Assembly (NCBI GenBank): GCA_945787575.1
Contig: CALZKB010000008.1
Span: forward strand, 1-64,000
Length of the DNA stretch: 64,000 bases
Direction: 5' to 3'
From: Thermoanaerobaculia bacterium
Lineage (GTDB): Bacteria > Acidobacteriota > Thermoanaerobaculia > Multivoradales > JAHEKO01
Under the pieces are notes generated by a model that made no database searches, was not told the origin of the DNA, and saw nothing but the letters and a program-made list of their open reading frames with translations. The position numbers were made by a program, and so were the translations under genes. Positions 20,959 to 29,567 of this stretch are shown one piece after another. Each line of letters starts with the position of its first letter. The stretch's first letter is position 1.

Positions 20959-21957
20959 ATGCTGCGTTTCGCCGAAGCTTCCAAGCCGGTCGAGTTCGAC
21001 CCGCCGCTGCTGCTCGCCCCGATGGCGGGGGTGACCGACCGTGACTTCCGGCTCCTCATCCGTCGGATCGGCGGAGTCGGGGTCGTCACCATGGAGTTCA
21101 TCTCCTCGCGGGCTCTCGTCGGCGGCCATCGGGCGGTCACCGACCTGATGCATTTCAGCGAAGAGGAGCGACCGCTCGCCATCCAGATCTACGGCTCGGA
21201 CGTCGAGACCATGGCGGAGGCGGCCGAGATCGTCGAGGAGCTCGGCGCTGACATCTGTGACATCAACATGGGCTGCCCGGCGAACAAGGTGCTCAAAGGG
21301 TGCGCCGGCGCCGCTCTCATGGGCGACCTGCGACTCGCCGAGCGGATGATCATCGCTGTCAAGAAGCGGTTGACCATCCCGTTGACCGTCAAGTTCCGAA
21401 TCGGTCTCGACGAGACGCGCCGCAACTACCTCGAGCTCGGCAAGGTGTGCGAGGCGAGCGGGGTGTCGGCGGTCGCCATGCACGGCCGCACCGCCAAGCA
21501 GATGTTCTCAGGGAAAGCCGACTGGAGCGCTATCGCGCGACTCAAGGAAACACTCGCGGTTCCGGTGATCGGCAACGGGGACATCCGCGAGCCCGAGGAT
21601 GCTCTGCGGATGATGGCCGAGACCGGTTGCGACGGCGTGATGGTCGCCCGCGCCGCCACCAAGAACCCGTGGATCTTCCGCCAGACCGAAGCGTTGATGT
21701 CGGGCGGCGAGGTGCCGATGCCGACGATTGGCGATCGCCGCGATCTGATCTTGAGCCACTTCCGGATGGTCGCCCGGCGCGAGAGTTCTCGCTTCGCCCT
21801 CCACAAGTTGCGCAAGTTCACCGGCTGGTATACCCACGGCTTGCCGCACGGACGCAAGCTCCGCCAGCGAATCAACTCGCTGGCCGACGTGCCCACCTTC
21901 CTCGCGGCGGTCGAGGAGTTCTTCGAAGAGCTGCTCGAGCGGGAGCGCGCGGCATAA
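20959..21957 (+). CDS. dusB: tRNA-dihydrouridine synthase (DusB type)
   Basis: LLLAPMAGVTDRDFRLLIR, INMGCPANKVLKGCAGAALM, VIGNGDIREPEDALRMMAETGCDGVMVARAATKNPWIF. Confidence 0.92.
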   Translation: MLRFAEASKPVEFDPPLLLAPMAGVTDRDFRLLIRRIGGVGVVTMEFISSRALVGGHRAVTDLMHFSEEERPLAIQIYGSDVETMAEAAEIVEELGADICDINMGCPANKVLKGCAGAALMGDLRLAERMIIAVKKRLTIPLTVKFRIGLDETRRNYLELGKVCEASGVSAVAMHGRTAKQMFSGKADWSAIARLKETLAVPVIGNGDIREPEDALRMMAETGCDGVMVARAATKNPWIFRQTEALMSGGEVPMPTIGDRRDLILSHFRMVARRESSRFALHKLRKFTGWYTHGLPHGRKLRQRINSLADVPTFLAAVEEFFEELLERERAA

Positions 21958-22409
21958 TCGACTACGAGATCGAGATCGCCGGCGACGCCGCCGCGATTCG
22001 CGACGCACTGCCGGACTACGTCGCCGGTTGGGGCGGCGAGTGGCTTCCCCGGATCGACGGCGGGGCGGTGGCGTTCCCGGTGGCGGCCGGGCTGCGCCAC
22101 GGTCTGGTTGAAGGTCGGCTCGAGATCGTCGCCGAGGCCGATCGCAGCCGCCTGGCGTTCGAGGTCGAGAAGGTCACCTACTGGCTCAACTGGAGCGCCA
22201 TCGCTATCCTCTCCGTCGGCGCCAGCGGCGGCATCCTGCTGCTGCTCTGGCCGCTCTATCCGGTGCTCCTCACCCTTGCCCCGGTCGCCGCGATCGCCGC
22301 CTTCAGCGCCTGGTTCCTGGTCAACGCCCGGCTGTCGAACAGCGGACCCCGCGAGTTTCTCGAAGGGCTGCGCGTCGAGATCGAATCTTCGGACGAAGAT
22401 TCGTGGTGA
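21954..22409 (+). CDS. Hypothetical protein with two TM segments; no canonical start codon
   Basis: IDYEIEIAGDAAAIRDALPDYVAGWGGEWLPRIDGG...WSAIAILSVGASGGILLLLWPLYPVLLTLAPVAAIAAFSAWF; frame opens at ATA/ATC overlapping the dusB stop (ATAA). Confidence 0.5.
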   Translation: MIDYEIEIAGDAAAIRDALPDYVAGWGGEWLPRIDGGAVAFPVAAGLRHGLVEGRLEIVAEADRSRLAFEVEKVTYWLNWSAIAILSVGASGGILLLLWPLYPVLLTLAPVAAIAAFSAWFLVNARLSNSGPREFLEGLRVEIESSDEDSW

Positions 22410-22454
22410 CCGGGGTCGCCCGTGGTGACCCCCCGGGCGTGGTGACCACGGAGC

Positions 22455-22483
22455 AGCGCCGGCACCTGTGGCCGCCGTTCTCT
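22455..22483 (-). repeat. Dispersed hairpin repeat, copy 4 (minus: AGAGAACGGCGGC-CACAGGT-GCCGGCGCT)
   Basis: Reverse complement of agcgccggcacctgtggccgccgttctct. Confidence 0.65.
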
Positions 22484-22548
22484 CTGGGCCGCGGGGCGAC
22501 TTGCGCCGCTTGGTACAATAGGTACCGGATCTTTGAAGGATCCCACGT

Positions 22549-22900
22549 GGGGGCGTTCCGGCTTCGACGGGGGACATAGCGGTTCTTGGGTGGCGTGTCG
22601 CTTCTTCCGCTCGTAAAGCGGAAAACACACTTGCCAACGATAACTTGGCTCTAGCGGCTTAAACCCCGCTAGCGCGACGGTGGAAGCCTTGATTCACGGC
22701 GTCTACCGCTCGCGTCGCTAAAGTGGATCCATGGGTGTCGTTCGCCTCAGCCGGCATCCGGGTACTCATGAGGCTGGCCGAGCTCGCGGATGGCCTAGGT
22801 TCCAAACGAGCTCAGCGAGATCCCTAAACCCAGGCTACACACGTAGAAGCCCTCGAGACGCGTCTTCCGGACGCGGGTTCGACTCCCGCCGCCTCCACCA
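22549..22900 (+). ncRNA. ssrA: tmRNA, tag ANDNLALAA
   Basis: 5' GGGGGCGTTCCGGCTTCGACGGGGGACA, 3' GACGCGGGTTCGACTCCCGCCGCCTCCACCA; acceptor GGGGGCG/CGCCTCC; tag frame GCC AAC GAT AAC TTG GCT CTA GCG GCT TAA. Confidence 0.94.
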
Positions 22901-22916
22901 TTCATCGTTCCATCCT

Positions 22917-22948
22917 CGCCCAGCCCACCGAAGGTCTGGGCGGTTTCT
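22917..22948 (+). terminator. Terminator hairpin after tmRNA
   Basis: CGCCCAG...CTGGGCG followed by GTTTCTCT. Confidence 0.5.
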
Positions 22949-22956
22949 CTATGGGG

Positions 22957-23072
22957 AACGGGAATCGAACCCGCCGTCGATGAGCGCAAGCTCAGCGACC
23001 AAGAAACACAGCTCGACCCAGGCCGAAACGCGGCCTGGCCGCTTGCGAGCAAGCGAATCCCGCCGCCTCCAC
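22957..23072. other. Structured element carrying antisense T-arm and a partial copy of the tmRNA 3' end
   Basis: GGGAATCGAACCCG ... GTCG-A-TGAGC-GCAA-GCTCA-G-CGAC ... CCAGGCCG-AAACG-CGGCCTGG ... CGCTTGCGAGCAAGCG-AATCCCGCCGCCTCCA. Confidence 0.6.
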
Positions 23073-23093
23073 GCGTCCGACGAACTCGAGGCT

Positions 23094-25598
23094 TCAGCGC
23101 AGCCTTGCCGCGATCCCGCTCAACGTCTCGCCCAGCGCGGCCCGCCGCCTCTGCGCGACGGTGTCGCCCCGGTCCTCTTGTTCGAGCGTCGCCGCGAGCG
23201 ATTCCAGTCCAGCGGCCAGATCTTCGTCGTGCGCACCTTGCTCGAGCTGTGCTGTCGCGCGGTCGAGCGCTTCGGTCAGGTCGACCGCAAGCGGCTCCGA
23301 CAGCGCCTCGCCGCGCGCGAGCTGATCCAAGTACGCGCGGGCCACGACCGGCTCGGCCGGCCAGTCGACCCGGAACTGCTGCTGCGGGTTGAACACGCCG
23401 CCCTGGTCGGCCACCGCCGCCGCGGCGATCTCGTGCTCGGACAAGTGTTCGCTGGGCACGAGCGCCAGCACGTCCAGCCCGCGCGCGATCTCCGTGCCGT
23501 AGATCCGGCCGCCGTACCAGTAGGTCGACCAGTATCCGCCGAGGACCAGCTCCTCGGCATCGATAGGTCCGCGGTCGAAGTAGGCGATCTCGACCGGGTT
23601 GGCCGAGTCGGTGAAGTCGATCACCGAGAGACCGCCCTGGTACCAAGCCTGGACGAAGATGTCGCGGCCCGGAACAGGTACCACGGAGCCGTTGTGCGCC
23701 ACACAGTTCTCCTCCTCCAGCTGCGGCGCCGGCATCTTGTAGTGCGCACGGAACTCGAGCTTGCCGTCGACGATGTCGTAGATCGCATCCGCGCCCCAGT
23801 CGAGAGGATCGTAGGCGCGGCAGCGCGGCCGGCTGCCGCCGCCCCACTCGTCGGTGAAGATGACCTTGGTGCCGTCGTTGTTGAACGTCGCCGAGTGCCA
23901 GTAGGCAAAGCCCTTGTCGACGACCGCGTCCATGCGCTTCGGGTTCAAAGGATCGGAGATGTCGAACAGGATGCCGTTGCCCGAGCAGGCGCCGGCGGCG
24001 AGCCCGCGCTCGGGAAAGAGCGTGATGTCGTGGCACTCATCGGTCCGCCGGGTCTCCTGCGTTTCGTCGCCGTGGTCGCCGCCTCTCCACAGGCCGGCCA
24101 GGACACCCGACTCGGGATCTGCAAACACGGCCGGGCTGTCGACGATGCGCGCTTGCGACGGATCGTCGACCGGAATCTCGATGACGTCGATGCGGAAGAG
24201 CGCCGTGCGATCGTCACCGGGCGACTCGTCGATACAGCCCTCCAATTCGTCTTCCTCGCGGACGGAGGCGGTTCCGGAGTTGTAGACGATGATCTTGCCG
24301 TCTTCGCCCCCGCCTCCGACACCGGGGCCGGAGACGACCGAGTGCGTGTGCGAGCCGCGGCAGGTCTGGACGGCCCCGACCTGTACCGGCCGCGCCAGGT
24401 CGCTGATGTCGAAGATGCGGAGTCCCCGGAAGCGCTCGGCGCTGACGTCCTCGCTCACCCCCTCGAGCCCGCAATCGACCCGCCCTCGGGTCTGTTCGAC
24501 GGACATGATGAGCAGGTCGCCGACGATGGAAACGTCGCCCTGACCGCCCGGGCAGACGACGGAGCTGATCTGTTGGGGAAGCCCGCCGTCGACCAGCCGG
24601 TAGACGTTGAAACCGTGGTAGCTGCCGGCCACCATCACGTCGCCGGCAAAGGCCATGTCGGTGTTGGCGAAGCTCAAGAGCGGCGAGCGGTCGTACTCGT
24701 CGTCGTCTTCGTCCTCGTCCTCTTCGGCATCTTCGCCGGCCTCAGCAGCCACCTCGCCGGCCTCGTCCGCGTCCTCCGCTTCCTCTCCGGCGGTTTCGGT
24801 CTCCGGCTTCTCCGGCGGCAGCCCTGCCGGGTTGGCCGGGTCGAAGAAGCCGGCCGGTTTGGGCAGCGCGGCGACGAGCTCCAAGTTCAGCAGTGCCTGC
24901 CCGGCGTCGTCGAAGCCGGCGGCCAGCCCGGCGCGCGGATCGGTGGACAGCCCAACGAGCAGCGCGTTCATGCGCTCGATCTCGGCGTTCTGGTCGTTGG
25001 TCACATCCGTGGTGAACTCGAACAGCACCGGGTCGTAGGCCGAACCCGGCTGTTCGAGCAGCTCCTCGACCATCGTCACCGCTCCCTCGTGGTGGGTGAT
25101 CATCAGCTCCAGGAACAGCCGGTCAAATGCGATGCCTTCCGATGCCGCGAGCTCGGCCATCTGTTCCGGGGTGGCCATGCCCGCCATCGTGTGGGAGGTG
25201 TGCATCGCTTCGTGCGCAGTCGGGTCAGGCACGTGCTCGCCGCGCTCGCGCAGCCACTGTTGCATGAAGCCGATCTCGTCTCCTTGCGAGGCGTCGATGC
25301 GCCCGGCCACGTCGATCAGCTCGGGCCGGTTCGTGCGGTCGGCCACCAGCGCGGCCATCTCGCGGGCCTGGTGATGGTGCGGGATCATGTCCTGCATGAA
25401 CAGAGCGTCGGCCGGCGAGTAGCTCGTATCGGCAATCTCGATCGCCTCGTCGGCGCTGAGCTCCCGCGCCGGCTCGCCCGGCGCACCCGGCTGGATGATG
25501 GGCACCTGGGCCACGCTGGCCGCCGCTAGGCCCACCAGAACCGCGCACAGGCGGGCACACCGAAGCGGTCGAATGAGGGAATCGGGAGGTGCGGTCAT
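23094..25598 (-). CDS. Secreted DUF305 domain protein fused to LVIVD-repeat beta-propeller region
   Basis: Signal peptide; DUF305: DALFMQDMIPHHHQAREMAALVADRTNRPEL...FLELMITHHEGAVTMVEELL; acidic linker; LRIFDISDLARPVQVGAVQTCRGSHTHSV, ILFDISDPLNPKRM, LSVIDFTDSANPVEIAYFDRG. ATG at 25598. Confidence 0.8.
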   Translation of the reverse strand: MTAPPDSLIRPLRCARLCAVLVGLAAASVAQVPIIQPGAPGEPARELSADEAIEIADTSYSPADALFMQDMIPHHHQAREMAALVADRTNRPELIDVAGRIDASQGDEIGFMQQWLRERGEHVPDPTAHEAMHTSHTMAGMATPEQMAELAASEGIAFDRLFLELMITHHEGAVTMVEELLEQPGSAYDPVLFEFTTDVTNDQNAEIERMNALLVGLSTDPRAGLAAGFDDAGQALLNLELVAALPKPAGFFDPANPAGLPPEKPETETAGEEAEDADEAGEVAAEAGEDAEEDEDEDDDEYDRSPLLSFANTDMAFAGDVMVAGSYHGFNVYRLVDGGLPQQISSVVCPGGQGDVSIVGDLLIMSVEQTRGRVDCGLEGVSEDVSAERFRGLRIFDISDLARPVQVGAVQTCRGSHTHSVVSGPGVGGGGEDGKIIVYNSGTASVREEDELEGCIDESPGDDRTALFRIDVIEIPVDDPSQARIVDSPAVFADPESGVLAGLWRGGDHGDETQETRRTDECHDITLFPERGLAAGACSGNGILFDISDPLNPKRMDAVVDKGFAYWHSATFNNDGTKVIFTDEWGGGSRPRCRAYDPLDWGADAIYDIVDGKLEFRAHYKMPAPQLEEENCVAHNGSVVPVPGRDIFVQAWYQGGLSVIDFTDSANPVEIAYFDRGPIDAEELVLGGYWSTYWYGGRIYGTEIARGLDVLALVPSEHLSEHEIAAAAVADQGGVFNPQQQFRVDWPAEPVVARAYLDQLARGEALSEPLAVDLTEALDRATAQLEQGAHDEDLAAGLESLAATLEQEDRGDTVAQRRRAALGETLSGIAARLR

Positions 25599-25729
25599 GG
25601 GTTCGCTCCTGTGCAGGAATCGGAAGCTGAATTTTTCGGATCGCCCGACCCTATCGCGATCCAGCAGATCGCCAGCTCCCCCTGGTGCCCGAGCCCCGCG
25701 GTTGTTCGGATCCTCGCTCCCTGGCGCCT

Positions 25730-26803
25730 TCAAGGCGTGTCGAAGGCGCGGGCGATCGACTGGTCGAACGGCGGATGGAGAACCCCGGCGTCGGTGATGA
25801 TGGCGGCGATGAGCTCGGCGGGGGTGACGTCGAAGGCGAAGTTGGCGGCGGGGGCGTCTTCGGGGGCGACGTCGACACCGAAGACGTGGGTGACCTCGTC
25901 ACCGGCGCGCTCTTCGATCGGGATGTCCGCTCCGGAAGGAGTATCGCGATCGATCGTCGACAGCGGCGCCGCGACGTAGAACGGGACATCGTGGCGCTCG
26001 GCGAGCACCGCCACGGTGTAGGTGCCGATCTTGTTGGCGGTGTCGCCGTTGGCGGCGATGCGATCGGCGCCGACCACCACCCGGTCGACGAGGCCGCGGG
26101 TCATCAGCGACCCGACGCTATTGTCGGTCACCAGCCGGTAGGGGATCCGGGCGCGCTCGAGCTCCCAGGCGGTGAGCCGCGCACCTTGGAGCAGCGGCCG
26201 GGTCTCGTCGACCCAGACCATCGCCAGCCGACCCGCCGCCCACGATGACTGAATGACGCCAATCGCGGTTCCGTAGCCACCGGTAGCCAGCGCCCCGGCG
26301 TTGCAGTGGGTGAGGACCCGGTCGCCTTGGGCGAAGAGCTCGGCGCCGAACGCGCCCATCCGGCGGTTCGACTCGATGTCGGCGGCATGAAGCTCACCCG
26401 CCCACTCGAGGAGGGCGGCGCGCGCGGCGGCCGGACCCGAGGCGCGGTGACGCTCGAAGACGCGACGACCGCGGTCGAGCGCCCACCGCAGGTTGACGGC
26501 GGTCGGCCGGGTGCCGGCGAGCAGCTGCCAAGTGCTGTCGAAACGCTCCTCGAAGTCGCTCTCGTCGGCGCCGGTGAGGCCGACGACCAGCCCGAAGGCG
26601 GCGCTCACTCCGATCGCCGGGGCGCCGCGCACCGACAGGCGGCGGATCGCCGCCGCCACCGCTCCGGGATCGCGACACTTCAACCACTCCTCGGTGTGCG
26701 GGAGCACGGTTTGATCGAGCAGCTCGAGGTGATCGTCTCGCCAACGGATCGGCGAGAACGCGGGGAGCGAGCTGTCGCTGTGGGCCGAGTGATCGCTGGT
26801 CAT
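25730..26803 (-). CDS. mtnA: S-methyl-5-thioribose-1-phosphate isomerase
   Basis: LSVRGAPAIGVSAAFGL, THCNAGALATGGYGTAIGVIQ, VDETRPLLQGARLTAWEL, VVVGADRIAANGDTANKIGTY. Confidence 0.94.
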   Translation of the reverse strand: MTSDHSAHSDSSLPAFSPIRWRDDHLELLDQTVLPHTEEWLKCRDPGAVAAAIRRLSVRGAPAIGVSAAFGLVVGLTGADESDFEERFDSTWQLLAGTRPTAVNLRWALDRGRRVFERHRASGPAAARAALLEWAGELHAADIESNRRMGAFGAELFAQGDRVLTHCNAGALATGGYGTAIGVIQSSWAAGRLAMVWVDETRPLLQGARLTAWELERARIPYRLVTDNSVGSLMTRGLVDRVVVGADRIAANGDTANKIGTYTVAVLAERHDVPFYVAAPLSTIDRDTPSGADIPIEERAGDEVTHVFGVDVAPEDAPAANFAFDVTPAELIAAIITDAGVLHPPFDQSIARAFDTP

Positions 26804-26864
26804 CGAAGCCCCTAGTGTACGCGCTCGCGCCACCGGGTAGACGAGCACGACGAGTTGCTACAAT

Positions 26865-26894
26865 CCCGCCTCCGCGGGCAGTGCACCCCCTGCC
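26865..26894 (+). promoter_or_regulatory. Two mutually overlapping hairpins in leader of transsulfuration gene
   Basis: CCCGC-CTCC-GCGGG and GGCAG-TGCACCCC-CTGCC share the central GG. Confidence 0.35.
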
Positions 26895-26909
26895 GGAAAG
26901 GTCACTTCG

Positions 26910-28070
26910 ATGAAGGGCGATCCCACGAATCTCGGTTTCTCCACCCGAGCGATCCACGCCGGTCAGCCGCCGGACCCGACGACCGGCTCGGTGACGGTGC
27001 CGATCTACGCGACCTCGACCTACGTGCAGGAAGCAGTCGGCCGGCACAAGGGGTTCGAGTACGCCCGGATCCAGAATCCGACCCGCTCGGCGCTCGAGAC
27101 CAACGTCGCGGCGCTCGAAGGGGGCCGCTCGGGCCACGCCTTCGCTTCCGGCATGGCCGCCATCCACACCCTTATGAGCTTGCTTCGCTCCGGCGATCAC
27201 ATCGTCGCTTCCGACACGGTCTACGCCGGCACCTTCCGGCTGCTCACCCAAGTGCTCGATCGCTACGAGCTCCATTCGAGCTGGGTCGACAGCAGCGACC
27301 TCCAGCAGGTCGAGGACGCGGTGATCGAGCGCACCCGGATGGTCTACGTGGAGACTCCGACCAACCCGATGATGGGCATCACCGATCTCGCCGCCGCGGC
27401 CGAGATCGCCCATCGCCACGACGCCATCCTCGCCGTCGACAACACCTTCGCCTCACCCTACTTTCAGCGCCCTCTCGAGCACGGTGCCGACATCGTCGTC
27501 CACTCGGCGACCAAGTTCCTCAACGGTCACAGCGACTCCCTGGGCGGGGTGATGGTCGCCCGGCACGAGGAGCACGAGGAGTGGTTCGCCTTCATGCAGA
27601 AGTCGGCGGGCGCCGTGCTCGGCCCGTTTGACGCCTTCCTCACCCTGCGGGGAATCAAGACCCTCGGGGTCCGGATGGACAAGCACGAGGAGAGCGGTCG
27701 CGCCGTCGCCGCCCACCTCGAAGAGCACCCCAAGGTCGAGCGAGTCTTCTATCCCGGGCTCGCCGATCACCCCGGCCGACAGATCCACGAGAAGCAGGCC
27801 TCGGGTTACGGGGCGTTGATCGCCTTCGACCTCGGCAGCGAAGCGGCGGCGCGCCGGGTGCTCGACCGCGTTCGGGTGCTCAGCCTGGCCGAGAGCCTGG
27901 GGGGCGTCGAGACGCTGATCTCCCATCCGGCGACCATGACCCACGCCTCGATACCGCCGGAGGAGCGGGCGCGGGTGGGCTTGACCGACGGCATTGTCCG
28001 GGTGTCGGTCGGGCTGGAAGATCTCGAAGACTTGCTGGCGGACCTCGATCAGGCGCTGACCGCCGTCTAG
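26910..28070 (+). CDS. PLP-dependent transsulfuration enzyme (cystathionine gamma-synthase/lyase family)
   Basis: GFSTRAIHAGQPPDPTTGSVTVPIYATSTY, YARIQNPTRSALE, FASGMAAIHTL, VVHSATKFLNGHSD, SLGGVETLISHPATMTHASIPPEER. Confidence 0.92.
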   Translation: MKGDPTNLGFSTRAIHAGQPPDPTTGSVTVPIYATSTYVQEAVGRHKGFEYARIQNPTRSALETNVAALEGGRSGHAFASGMAAIHTLMSLLRSGDHIVASDTVYAGTFRLLTQVLDRYELHSSWVDSSDLQQVEDAVIERTRMVYVETPTNPMMGITDLAAAAEIAHRHDAILAVDNTFASPYFQRPLEHGADIVVHSATKFLNGHSDSLGGVMVARHEEHEEWFAFMQKSAGAVLGPFDAFLTLRGIKTLGVRMDKHEESGRAVAAHLEEHPKVERVFYPGLADHPGRQIHEKQASGYGALIAFDLGSEAAARRVLDRVRVLSLAESLGGVETLISHPATMTHASIPPEERARVGLTDGIVRVSVGLEDLEDLLADLDQALTAV

Positions 28071-28417
28071 CGCGGCTCGATGTCGTCGCGGTAGTTCGCG
28101 CCCTTGTCGAGGCCGGCGGCGATCCATTCGAGATACTTGGCCTCGCCACGAGCGACGCTGAAGGCGATCACCTCGGGCAGATCGTAGTTCGAGAGCTCCT
28201 GAATCGCCTGCTCGATCGCCGGGTACTCCTCATCCGTGGTCTTGGCGATGAGCAGGAACTCGTTGTCGTCGAACACTCGACCCTGCCACCGATAGACCGA
28301 CCGGTGGACCTTGACGATGTTGACGCACCCTGCATGGCGTCGAACCACCAGCTGATCCGCCAACAGATTCGCCTGCTCCTCGCTTCCGACGCTGGTGAGG
28401 ACAACTAAGTAACCCAC
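28067..28417 (-). CDS. cutA: Divalent-cation tolerance protein CutA
   Basis: VVLTSVGSEEQANLLADQLVVRRHAGCVNIVKVHRSVYRWQGRVFDDNEFLLIAKTT; GTG start. Confidence 0.92.
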   Translation of the reverse strand: MGYLVVLTSVGSEEQANLLADQLVVRRHAGCVNIVKVHRSVYRWQGRVFDDNEFLLIAKTTDEEYPAIEQAIQELSNYDLPEVIAFSVARGEAKYLEWIAAGLDKGANYRDDIEPR

Positions 28418-28458
28418 GGCCGCTCACCCTACTCAATTGGGTGGAGACGCTGCAAGCT

Positions 28459-28569
28459 CGCTGCCCTCGAAAGAAGCGAGACCCGAAGGGAGGAAGTAGC
28501 GGGGATCGGGCGGTGTGGGGAGAACTCGAGGAAGGAAGTGGGGAGGTCTCGCTTCTTTCGAGGGCAGCG
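28459..28569. repeat. 25-bp perfect inverted repeat around 61-nt purine-rich centre
   Basis: Arms 28459-28483 CGCTGCCCTCGAAAGAAGCGAGACC and 28545-28569 GGTCTCGCTTCTTTCGAGGGCAGCG. Confidence 0.85.
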
Positions 28570-28584
28570 GTAGGGAGCGCAACA

Positions 28585-29181
28585 TCAGTCTTGGCGCCAC
28601 ACCTCGGTTTCCGGGTCGTAGACCAGCACCCGGATTCGGCCGGTGCCGGCGAAGAGGCGGACCGCAACGAGGCCGCGGGCGCTGTCGGTCAGGTAGAGCG
28701 AACCCGGAGTCGACTCACCGTAAGGGTTGAATGCCGCGATATCCGATCGGTTGAAGCGGATCGGATCGTCGAGGCGATCGAGACGGCGACTCGGGTTGCC
28801 GGGATCGCGCGGCGACATCCCCGGCGGGAAGCCGAGGCGGACGTGGGCCCCGACGTGAATCAGCTGGGTCTCGAGGCCGAGTCGCGGGTCGATGCCGCTG
28901 ATGATGTCGCGGGTGCGAACTCCGTCGCCGTCGCCGTCGCGATGCATGGCAAACACCACCCGACCGCGCTCGACCGGCCAGAACTTCACCCCGACGTTGC
29001 TCCCCGTCTGAACCGCTCTCATGCGGGTGAGACGCAGGACGCCGACGAATTCGGAAGCCGCCATCCGCAGGCGTAGGGCGCTCGACCAGCGGAGCAACGG
29101 CGGAAGACCCGTGATCAGCAAGCCTCCGAGGATCACGACGACCACCAGGAGCTGCAAGAGTTGAAAGCCGCGCTGTCTCAT
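28585..29181 (-). CDS. GspH/FimT-type pseudopilin
   Basis: MRQRGFQLLQLLVVVVILGGLLITGLPPLLRWSSALRLRMAASEFVGVLRLTRMRAVQTGSNVGVKF. Confidence 0.78.
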   Translation of the reverse strand: MRQRGFQLLQLLVVVVILGGLLITGLPPLLRWSSALRLRMAASEFVGVLRLTRMRAVQTGSNVGVKFWPVERGRVVFAMHRDGDGDGVRTRDIISGIDPRLGLETQLIHVGAHVRLGFPPGMSPRDPGNPSRRLDRLDDPIRFNRSDIAAFNPYGESTPGSLYLTDSARGLVAVRLFAGTGRIRVLVYDPETEVWRQD

Positions 29182-29237
29182 CGTCCCGTCGGTCAGGCGG
29201 CGGGGCGCATCGAGCGCCCCGCCGGTCCGGTGGAGAG

Positions 29238-29567
29238 TCAGTCCTGCTCCGAGTCGGAGCGCGCGACGCGGACCTTCTCGGCGAGCGTGGTCTCGCCACT
29301 GACGCTCACGTGGGGCTCCATGAGCTCGAAGGTGCGATCGCCGATGCCCTTGACGAGCAGAATATCCTCGGCCGCCTTGAAGGAGCCGTTCTCGTCGCGG
29401 AAGTCGATGATCCTCTGGGCGACGGTTTCGCCTACCCGCGGCAGCAACGAAAGCTCTTCGAGGCCGGCGGTGTTGATGTTGACGACGCCGTCAGCGGCGA
29501 ATACCGGCAGGACTGCGAGGGTCAGGACGAAGGCCGCAACAAAGGTGCGGCGAGTGGTGGATGTCAT
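29238..29567 (-). CDS. Exported helix-hairpin-helix (ComEA-like) protein
   Basis: Signal peptide, then VNINTAGLEELSLLPRVGETVAQRIIDFRDENGSFKAAEDILLVKGIGDRTFE. Confidence 0.85.
   Translation of the reverse strand: MTSTTRRTFVAAFVLTLAVLPVFAADGVVNINTAGLEELSLLPRVGETVAQRIIDFRDENGSFKAAEDILLVKGIGDRTFELMEPHVSVSGETTLAEKVRVARSDSEQD

Noticed and set aside
22731-25529. 932-aa plus-strand ORF across tmRNA and opposite the DUF305-LVIVD gene
   Set aside because: Antisense shadow ORF in high-GC DNA with no recognisable domain.
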